DNA from: Aporrectodea caliginosa
Taxonomy: Eukaryota; Annelida; Clitellata; Crassiclitellata; Lumbricidae
Reading direction: 5' to 3'
Length of the DNA stretch: 64,000 nt
Assembly (NCBI GenBank): GCA_020284085.1
Contig: JACEVL010000671.1
Span: 544,001 to 608,000 of the forward strand
Shown here: in pieces, positions 11,247 through 21,800 of the stretch
Layout of the letters: every line of letters starts with the position of its first letter
Numbering within the stretch: position 1 is the stretch's first letter
The notes under the pieces: generated by a model
What the model saw: the letters and a program-made list of their open reading frames with translations, nothing else
Told to the model about the DNA's origin: nothing
Databases searched by the model: none
Made by a program: the position numbers and the translations under genes

Positions 11247-12250
11247 ACATGAATTGATCAATCATCATCATTTTTCAGTTAATTCATTGTGCTATACAAT
11301 TGCAAAAAATGATGTTAATGTTGCTCCGAACATTAAATATTTTACATCATTAAAAGTGCATCATTATGGCAGCTGAGATATTATATCGCCTAAATCTATA
11401 GAAAACAGCCATGGCTCAGTAAAATGTTGTTTCATTTGGGTGAGTCTGTGTAATGTTCATTTTCCTTGATTTTGACCTTTGACCTTGAAATGACCTTGGG
11501 TTAACTTTATCGGTCTGAGAAAACAGGCAAAAGAATCACCCAAATGGAACAATGTTTGGCTGAGTTGTGGCCTTTTACCCTTGATTTTGACCTTTTGACC
11601 TTGAATTGACCTTTTGAACTTGAATTGACCTTGGGTCATGTTAGCCTTTAAGTACTATGTAAATGTAGTTCCTATCGGCCCGAGCAAAAAAGGTAAAGAT
11701 TCACCTAAATAGAACAATATTTGGCTGAGTTATGGCCTTTTCCACTTGATTTTGACCTTTTGACCTTGAATTGACCTTGGGTCATGTTAGCCTTTACGTA
11801 CTCTGAATTCTCAAATGTAGCTCTTATCGGCCCGAGCAAAAAGTAAAAGAATCTCCCAACTAGAAACATATTTGACTGAGTTATGGCCATTTCCCCATAT
11901 TTCCCTCTGAAATTGCCCTTTTTGACCTTAAAATAACCTTGTATCGTCTTACATTTGGTGACCTTGTTTCTTACCACAGGTAGCCCTTATCAAGTCGAGA
12001 AAAAGCAAGAAAGAATTAACCGAATTCAACAATTATTGGCTGAGATCTGGCCATTTTCTCTAATTTTTGCAAGATTTCATTTTTTATGACCTTGAAATGA
12101 CCTTCAGGTCAAAAATCCAGCCTGGCAACAGCGATTTTCGTAATCAGCAGGGTCGAATTAGTATAAAAAAGTATGTTGCCAAAATGAACATGACTTGCCG
12201 CTTGCATCGCTTTTTTGAGGACTTTTCAGCTCTGCGCGCCTAGACTAAAA

Positions 12251-12963
12251 TCTGTTGCATATTCATACTTAAATCCACAATCATTAATTAATATTAGACT
12301 GAGCTTATGATCTAATCTAGCAAAAGTAAAAATCGAGTGCATTACGTTTCGTTCGACAGAATCGTCTTCGTCCAGATGTCCAAAAGTAAATCAAATTATG
12401 CGGGTGATTATTCAAAACACCAACAGTGACTTCAATTGAACTGTAATACAATAAGTCCATATAATAAATTATAAGACCGGCATCATAATAAATGGATATG
12501 TTGCTTTCAACTTTGAAAGTGTATTTTTATTTATTTTTTAATAATAGAATGCCTCTTATGGTCTGATGGAAATTTTGGCATGGAAATAATAAGGTGGTAA
12601 ACTAAAAAAGTAGTAAAAACCTGATCAAAACAACCAATATTGACTGGATTGTTTAAGCATCATACTCAGCCGAAATACTGGCATACAGTCAAAGAAGTGA
12701 AAAGCATTAGGGCCTACCTATTCTGTAGCACAGTGCGTGGATGGGTAAGTAACACTTTAAATACGAGCTGCATTGACTTCCCAGACGCTCTTAGTATATA
12801 CTCTCATCGTTGACGTGCTAAGGTAGTGGACTGAAAGAGCAATTTATTAAATAAGTAAAAGTCGTAATGACTTGCGATTTGTCTCGTGTTTCTGGCACAG
12901 ATATCCACCTTTATACATGTAGAGTACCACATCTGCCTGCTAGGTAAATTGTCCGTCAGCATA
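12251..12963. other. Intergenic DNA, no feature recognised
   Basis: AT-rich sequence between the fold-back region and a hAT relic. No coding or repeat structure was seen. Confidence 0.4.
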
Positions 12964-13722
12964 TAGGGTTGCCAGACGTCCGGCAAAAGGAGGACATGTT
13001 CTCCTTTATGTCTCGTAAATACTGGTTCTCTGTACGCAGGCAAATATGAAAACCTGGAAAATGTCCGGCTGTTCGTATGTTTGATGGTTTGGGCTTTTGG
13101 CTATTATTCACGGCAGTTTTAACGACTTTACACGCGATGTTGTCCCTAAGGTGCCCTCGGGCCCTACCAGGCTAACAGTCCAATCTACTTACTTATTTGC
13201 AGCTCTTTCCTCCAGACGGTTCTAGTCCATGATCTGAGTAATTTTACAAAGAATGTATCAAATGACTGTTTATTAGACTGTGGTTGGTCAAAGTGCTTAT
13301 TTTTCTTATGTGTTCCTGGACACAATGACAACGTTGAAAAAGTGTTCTCCTTGATTACAGTTCAATGGACAAAGGAAAGGACTGTTGACTCTGTGAAGGG
13401 AATCATTCTTGCAATACGAAGAATGTTTCTTATGAGAAGTTCTATGCGTGTGTTATTGATAACGAGGATTTGCTGCATAGAGTCGGTTCCTCGGAGAAAT
13501 ACTGAACGTGATTAAGAAGGTGCAATTGATTGCTTAAATAAATACTTTGCAGCACAATGATAAAAAAAGCATCGATTGATTTCATACAGCTTTCGAATGT
13601 GACTTCGTTTCTCGGTTACTTAGGAGACCCTCTGACCCCGGAGTCCGGAGTGAAACATTCAATGCGTCCTCCTTTGTCTTCCTTTCCGGCGTTCTGTGTC
13701 CTCCATGTATCTGGCAACCCTA
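12964..13722 (+). mobile_element. Decayed hAT transposon with transposase C-terminus
   Basis: Ends are inverted: TAGGGTTGCCAGA at 12964 and TCTGGCAACCCTA ending at 13722. The reading from 13312 gives VPGHNDNVEKVFSLITVQWT and KERTVDSVKG; after a frameshift it gives YEKFYACVIDNEDLL and SSEKY then stop at 13503-13505. This is the C-terminal dimerisation region of a hAT transposase in the N..VERVFS...W form. No intact 8-bp duplication is visible, consistent with age. Confidence 0.72.
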
Positions 13723-15774
13723 CGTATCCAGCACTGCATGCCAAAGCAGAGTTAAAAACTGCCATCTACTATCTAGTAAATATTACGACTGATTTAACTC
13801 CGTCGCTGTTCGTGCTCTATCAGTGCCAGTCCCAAGCCTGGATGAAGGAGGAGAGCGACGCTAATGATCTTTGTTATCACACAGTGTCCTTATACTGAAA
13901 CTACTACTACGATTTTACGATTGAAAGCGCGTTTGTTGAAAAATTTGCCCGTTGACACAACGTATGGCTGAAATAAGATAAAGGGACATCTATTGACTAT
14001 TGATTGTTTATTGTTTATTATATATAATATATGTACACCAGAATGCGGATTGCAACTGGTTCAATAAAGAATATACTTACTTACTTACTTACTTTTACAA
14101 TAATTATGAGCCGAATATCAATCTATCAATCAATCTACAGTAAAACTACAGCTACATCTTCATTCGAATTAAGCTTAATTGTAAAATATTATAATCTTGT
14201 AAAATATTATAATCTAAGCATTCAGCCTGACATCGATGTGATAACTAAATTCAGAGCTATGCTCTTTCAACAATATTTTCTCACGTTCCTTATCATTGGC
14301 ACACCATTGGTGACTCTTCTAGTTTACTGTGTATTGGTTTGCTAATTGATGCAATAATTATTCTAATTCTTATTAATATAACGTCATGTATGCCAGCTCT
14401 CTTATTTTTTGCTCTTTGAGTGTTGCTATAAATATGTTCAATTACAATTAGGGGATACAATTTATGCATCAAGCAGAGAGAGGACAGAACCGCGTGACCT
14501 CCACTCGAAAACCTTGCATAAGAATGCACCAAACAAGCTTTATCTTGCTCAGATTTGCTGCGAGCAGGGCATATTCCGGCCTTCACTAAACATCTAAAAG
14601 TCACATCATTTAGCGTCTTTACGAATAATTGTAGATTCTGCCTTGTGGTACATTACAATTATCTTCTTAGCAGTTATACTGTACAGTAATTTGTTCGCCA
14701 TTAAAATTAAAGCCATTGTATCCTCTATCGACGCCAATGCTTTCTCCACCGAATTCCCGGACCAAGACACGCGAGAACTGCATTATTTCATGCATACTTC
14801 TGATTGCCTGATTTTCTGGCATTTGTAAGAATTATAATAGCAGGTTGGTCCTAGGACCTAAATAACGCTTGCTTCAAATTTCGTAGATGTAGGCCTAATT
14901 GTTCATATACTGTGTGTAGACCCATGTATAATGACGACAATGAGTTCTCTGCCCGAAGGCGTATGCTGGTATCAGAATATGTATATAGCGCTTTTAATAC
15001 ATCACGAGTGCTCTGAAACATGGAAATCTAACAGATCTACAGAGTCAAAAGACATGCTGGCTATTCTGAAATAAACTACCTTATGTGCATATATATATAT
15101 AATTATATATATATAATTATATATATATATATATATATATATTCGGATACTTTGTGGGTATCATTTACATGTTACAGGATGCATTTACAACAGCAACCCC
15201 CGCATACATTTGCCAATAGCCTATAGCCAGTGGCCTCAATAGGATTGATGTCACCCAGTACAGTAAACTCATGGTCTCACCCCATAGACCTCCTCCCTTA
15301 TCAGATCCCGCAGAATCCTTAATAATGTGTTTGTAGGCCTACTAATGTTAAATTGATACAGCACATGTAAGCTGGGCTTACGAAAAATGTTTTTGTTGCT
15401 ATATATTAATGTTAATTTAAAATAATAATTTTATGCTGAAACTTTGCAAAAAAGTTTAAACAGCCATTTTGTCATTTTGGTGTTACCCATTCTGAACTTT
15501 CTAAGGACGTCACTCGGTGCGGCCCGCACGATCACACCCCTTTTAACCCCACTAATGACGCCACTGCCTCTAGCTTTACAGGGCTGCAGGCATATTCAAC
15601 TAGAATACCCTTATAGTCGGGCTAGCTCAAACAGGATGATAGCTATGTGATGACTCCCCTGTAAATTATATCGTCGGCATCTAAAATATAACAGGCCATC
15701 ATGATTCTATGTATGTATTTGCGTAAATGTATTTGTGTATTAATGTCTAGTTTTAAGTGAATTGTTTAGCCAAT
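13723..15774. other. Intergenic DNA before PAN gene 2, with a retroelement tail
   Basis: Contains ggttcaataaagaatatacttacttactt near 14058-14095, the tail of an ACTT-ended retroelement also seen at 8.38, 55.8 and 58.2 kb. It also holds TATA repeats at about 15090-15140 and two TAGGCCTA octamers. No supported exon was found. The promoter of PAN gene 2 should lie at its right end, but no specific element is recognisable. Confidence 0.45.
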
Positions 15775-15856
15775 ATGGAATTACATTTTTCTTTCATGAG
15801 AGTGTGTACTTCAATCGTGATTACTTTTTTGTTCTTCTCTCATGCTGCATCAGGCG
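15775..15856 (+). CDS. Signal-peptide exon, gene 2
   Basis: ATG followed by MELHFSFMRVCTSIVITFLF, a classic n-region and hydrophobic core, ending near HAASG. The donor g|gtaagat gives phase 1, matching the PAN exon. The second Met (residue 8) could also start translation. Confidence 0.75.
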
Positions 15857-18800
15857 GTAAGATAATCAGAAAAACAATAATTCAGAATAAGGACTTACAG
15901 AATAACTGACCCATTTAAACACTTTAACGACGAACTGTGAATAATGCATTCAAAGCGCACCAGAATATCAACTATAATTTATTGAAAGGCACTTCGACAA
16001 AGCATCATATACTAATGTGAGGTCTTGTGAGACCTATGAAGTACAGTACAGTAACTCATGGTGTCGGTCCGATTAACACTTCAGTTTATTCAAACTCGAT
16101 AATTCATTGGCACTTAAATCATGCATAAATATAACGGCAATGTATACGGCGAATTGAATATAAAATCACGATGTACTTGATATAAAATAGGGCCTACCTC
16201 CAGCTTACAGTTGAGACAGACTTCAAAAGTCATTTCGTTCAAGAACCTAACAAACCTATCACAAATCACTTACTTGTTAAATTATATTAAACAAAGTCAA
16301 AAGAAAAATTGTGTTAGATGTTAGAACTTCGATTTAGACCAGACTTGCTGAACCGTACTCCAGAAATGAATGTTCTGCCTTAGCCTACTAAGAGACTTTT
16401 GATAACTTAAATTTGTGTATTTCGAAATTTAGAGACAAAAGGCCAAAAGAGTTCAATATTTTAGATAAACACAATCCCCATAATAATAATTATTATCCCA
16501 TGGCAACCGTCAGAAATATAAGCATACATGGATTTTTGCCCCAATTTGCAAAGACAAAATTCACGTCAATGTTAACAGCTTTTGAATAATATGCTGCTAG
16601 TCTTAGCTGCAGGTTTTGCATATTTCTAAGTCACCAAGTCTCATTATTATTCAATTTTGAATTTATATTCAGTTAGGAATGAGATATCCACTATTCATAT
16701 TAGAGTCACCTTCACCATAAGAAAAGGTTGTTGGGATATTGGATGATTATGTAGTCGTTGGATTGCTGTTGTAGTATTTTCACTACAGTCTAACTATATT
16801 TAGCCTACTACGTAACGTATTTGAGGACTACATATGATGGAGGCATGTACTAATTAGGCAATTTTGGTTGGTCCCTCTGCTTGGAATGACCTTCCCCTCA
16901 TTAAAGGCTAAACTAATGACTAGTTTTTCCTCTTTGGTCTCTCGTTCTTTGAAGACATTTCTTTTCCCCAGGGGTTTTCGTGCTGAGAGCGCTTCTGAAT
17001 AGGGGATTACGACCAAAGCTGCCGAACCTTAAAAAATCAGGCTATGAAGGTTGAAGTTTCAAAAACTAGCTCAGTGGTTTATGTTAGATTACAAAGCTTT
17101 GTTAGGCCTATATGTCGTTTTCTGGAAGCTGGCAACTTTCACAGATCATCCAATCGTTCACTCGCTGTTGTTTGATCAACGTATATAATAATTATATATT
17201 TAAATATAGCATTCTCTTCCATGTCCTTCCTCTGAACCTTGCTTCGGTTGTTTGGTGATTGTAGATTCCTCCTACTCGTGGCAGCGAGTACAACAAAACA
17301 TACGTATGAGGGGAGGAGACTATCAAAGAGGAATATCGAACCAAGCAGTATGCAAAACTCGCTGCGTTCAAAATCCGGATTGCATTGGGGTTGACTGGCA
17401 CGATGAATATTCCAGTTGCTTTTTTCTCTACGATTCAAATGCCTCTTCGCAATCTGCTAACGGATTTCGTCACTGGAAAATAATACGAAATAGATCTACG
17501 CTAATCATCAGTCAAGGTAAATAACAGTAAAGCCATTTACATTAACATTACTTGAGCTAAGTTTTCTATGGTAGCCTATATTAGAATCCTTATGTTACAT
17601 CCTGAAAGAAGGCCTATGGACAACAACGTGTAGGCCTATATGAGTTTAAATACTAAGAGAAAATTGTTCAGCAATCGAAATTAAAGACTCATTATTGCAA
17701 GTTTACAGCACATTTTGTTAAACAGGTTATTCTGCAAAATTATTACACTCAGAGGCAGCTATGTACAATGTACATGCATTTGGCAGGTATTGCTAAAACA
17801 TTTAGGCAAATGTCAGTCTGACAGTTGTTTTGGTGTGCACTTTCATTAAGCTCATCCTTTAGTCCGCTACTGAAAACATGATGGTAGCTATTATGAGAAA
17901 GAATCGATCCAGCACACATATGCTAAAACTGGCTATATTCGATCGCATATAACATTACTTGTGTCATTAACGACTCATACAAAATCATAGATTAGTCATC
18001 ATCCTTACTTCCTGCTAAATTTAACGAACTGTTGCCTGCGTATTTGAGACTTACACAACCCTTTCAGGAACACCCGCAGCAACAACAGCAGCAGCAACAA
18101 CAACAACAGCAACAACATCAGCTACGACAATAGCAACAACAACATCAGCAACGACAACAACAGCAACGACAACAACAGCAACGACAACAGCAGCAACGAC
18201 AGCTGTGACAGCAGCAGCAGCAGCAACAGCAACGACACCAGTAGCAATAACCCCAGCACCAGCAACAACGACAACAGCAACACCAACCATTCGCAAGCGT
18301 GTCATTTCTAAAGAGCTACTTATAAGGCAAACATCAGACACCTGTACGTAATAATTTCTACGCGTAATATAACCATGAGTTTATGTAGCGCCATTCACGA
18401 AGGCTATCGTTATTAGGAAATAATAATATATAGATGTAGTAGACCAGTATAGTAGGTATCTCTGTCTCTCAGTGGCCTGACCATCTGGCTTTTGACCGGA
18501 TTACAACTTGGTTTCGCTGAAGTCTTTACATTCTATACCATGCTACAGAAGGTTGCTACTTAACATTCAATCATTAACAATAATAGATGTCAAAATGTCT
18601 ATTGGTTGAAAATACTGATACAAGCTGGTTTTGAAGACTGCCTTCTCCAAGTTGTGTGCGCACACCTTGCAAATGGGGAACCGCACGGTAGGCCAGGCAA
18701 GGTTGTGAAGTGTCCATCACTCAAACATACAATAACATTCGTCTAACCTGTGAAGTTAAAAGCACGTTAGCCTGTTAAGAGTGTCTAATAAGCATTTCAC

Positions 18801-21800
18801 AATTCTTTTCAGCAACACTAGAGACATCAACAGCAAGCGTTCGCACTGCCACTCCCATTGTGATCTCTGGCCAATCTCCGCGTTCCGTTAATGAAGATAA
18901 AAACACAGGTATGCAACTTGTCTAACTTCCTATAAAGAACTAAATCTAGCCAGTTTGGTCAGTATACAATCATTTAATGAGAGGGTTAAATTCGCACTAA
19001 ACCTGTACTCTGCATTAAAAAAGGTCCTGTAGACAACGGTTAGGCAAATGAACAGCGCCTCTTTCATTTGTTTCATAGACGTCGTCGATGATTTCTACTC
19101 GTGGCAACCAGTACAACCTGACATGCGCTCGAGAACAGGAGACTTTCAAACCGGAATATCGAACGAGGACAGTTGTAAAACTCGCTGCGTTCGAAATCCG
19201 AATTGCACTGGGATAGACTGGCACAACAGCGAGACCGCGTGCTTTCTTCTCTACGACTGCAATGCTTCACCCAACCCTGGGCTCGGATTTCGTCATTGGG
19301 AAATCAGAAGATACAAAGCTACTACAATTAGCTGTCAAGGTAGGCTATCAAACTTATGGATTTACTTATTTACTTATTATGTTGATTGACACCGTGATGC
19401 TATACTAATTGACACTGTGATATCATATTGTAGGCATTATATAAATTATATAAACTTAAGCGACGCGCCTCTTTTGATGACCATCTTCCAGAGGCTTGAA
19501 AAGTACTCAAAAGTCATCGTCGAATGACCATCTCGAATTTAAGGTGGAAAGGATGTTAAATGTTTCAATGTCGAGTTCATATTTGAAAGAAACTACCAAG
19601 GGAAACATATAACAACATTAGAGGGAAGACAATCCTGTGTGGGCCTAATAATTATATTTAATATATTTACCTGTGCATCTTCATGTCTCTATAAGAACGT
19701 TTGCATGAGTGAATGATTATGCTAATGAAAGCTTATAACTCGAGCTTTTGATGCAATTATTTTCTTATAAGAGAGTGATTCCATTATTGCAAGGCGTTTT
19801 TCGTGTTTTTCTAGCATATAGGGCCTACAAGCAAGATACGTTATTGTTACTATTTTTATCTTAAGTTTTATATCATCCTACTCAGGCTACTCCACGAACC
19901 ACCTCCTGGAATCGATCGTGAAGCCTAACCTATGTCAATGGTTTTGTCTGTAACATTTGTAGTAGGATTTTTTTAAATTCTCCAATTATATGCAGAGAGA
20001 GAGAGTTAATTAAGCTAAAACTAAAAGAAAACTTCTTTAAAGCGTCTTAAACCTGCTAATTTAATTGTGAAATTCGGTAGTTGGTTCATTCTTGACACGG
20101 CTTGTATATATATATATATACCAACATAGATCGTCGCACGGTATCTCCACCTCATCCGACGGCTTCCATGCTTTGTCACTCACAAGATAATTTGACGACA
20201 GGTATGTGCTGTTACTGATCTAATATAATTTTTCGTTCGTAATGACGTTTGACATCATAAAGGCAAGCGAAGAGAGCGTCTCTGAGTATATACCTAAAAG
20301 GGGTGCTATATGAATGTTCGAGTGCATTACATGATTACAGTATATGGTTTAATCGGGAAGCTGTTAATGCATTGATGCTCAGGTTTGAGGTATAGCTGAA
20401 AATGCATTGAAATCCATATTTCTACTTATTCGTATGTCTACAGTGATTTTTTTCGGCGACAGCTTTACTACAGGTGGTATCAGTGTCAGAAATTTTCAGT
20501 GATTTAAATTTATCCCATCTGATGATTCAAGGAAAGTTGACATCCCGATAGGTTAAACAATTTAAAGAATGTAAATATCGGGACTGTGCAACTTGTTTAG
20601 GCATACTTTCAGTATGCATGTAGAACAAATAGGCCTACATAAATTTTGCTATTTTGATTGCATTGGTGTTCATGACAAGGACAATTCGTCTGTTCAAAGC
20701 CTTGTGTTGTAATGGTAATGATACTTGCAAATGTGTATAGTCCCTCTTCAAGTGAGATTCATCAAAGGAGCTCCTCGCCCAACAATAGAAAACCAGGATC
20801 GAATAGAATAATAATTCAATCGCTTACGGATAATATGTAGAGAAAGACCAAAAACTTCATGTCGTAAGGGTATGGAACCATTTCCATAAAGTTGGTCCAA
20901 CCACAGAGAAGCTTCTATGCTGCACCGGGGTGTTGGGTCCGGGGAACAACCAGGCCACCCTGTGTAGAACAGAGCGAATAAAATATCCAACAGAACAGAT
21001 TTAAACTGGCAAACATAGGGGATGTCGACATCCGAGGCTCAAACAGGAAGAAACATGTTCACGTAACCCTGTAATCGGTGATCCTAATTCCTAGGCCTTT
21101 TCAACCTCTTTTCTGTTCCTATATTAATGCATTTAACCTGTATGTACTGAGCTGCGGTTTGCCAGCCTGATTGGTTCTAATAAACGAAGATATATATACG
21201 TGGGTTGACTATACTGAATCATTGCTGAGGACAGCTGCTGGCGGATCTAACAAATTGTAATTGTAACTAGTAACTTCGATTGCGCTGGTGTAGTAGGCCA
21301 GTGCATTAGATATCTCTGTCACTCAGTAGATGGACTGACCATCTTGCGTTTGACCTGACTGCAGCTTGGTGTTGGTTGAGGTCGTTACAGTAGGTACCAC
21401 GCTACACCAGGTTGCTAATTAACAATAAAATTAATCATTACCAATAGATGTGAAAGAGTCTACTGGTTGAAAGTACCGAGCAAAGCAGATTTTGAAGACA
21501 GTCCTTTCCAAGTTGTGTGCGCACACCTTGCAAATGGGATCCGCATGGCAGGCCAGCTAAGGTGGTGAAGTGTCCTGTCACTCAAACATACAATCAGGAT
21601 GGACAGTAATGACGCAATTGACATTATTTGAAATTGCGCAATTTGTAATTTCTTATGTGTAATTCAAATACATTTTCCTCTGTATTTTCTAATAATTTGA
21701 AATTATATTTCATGCTCAAAGTAATTTGTAATTGGTAATTCAATTAAATTTTTCCGAGTAATTTGCCCATCCCTGCATACAATAACATTCAGCTGCCCTC

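Larger units (their letters stand above)
9187..12250. mobile_element. Fold-back region with long inverted arms, AGGTCA-type repeats and a central CXC gene relic
   Basis: The outer end tagtctaggcgc near 9200 recurs inverted as gcgcctagacta near 12235-12246, and about 800 bp of each arm matches inside these ends. Each arm carries tandem units of roughly 100-120 bp containing TCAAGGTCA/TGACCTTGA blocks plus 'gcccgagcaaaa' and 'ggctgagttatggcc'. The left arm is itself closed by an inverted copy of its own end near 9955-10085. Between the arms lies a decayed coding segment (10861-11246). No clear target-site duplication was found, so the superfamily is undetermined. Confidence 0.75.

Noticed and set aside
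18051..18341. Ala/Val-rich open frame on the minus strand
   Set aside because: It is antisense to the phase-consistent Thr/Ala stalk exon of PAN gene 2; produced by repeat composition.
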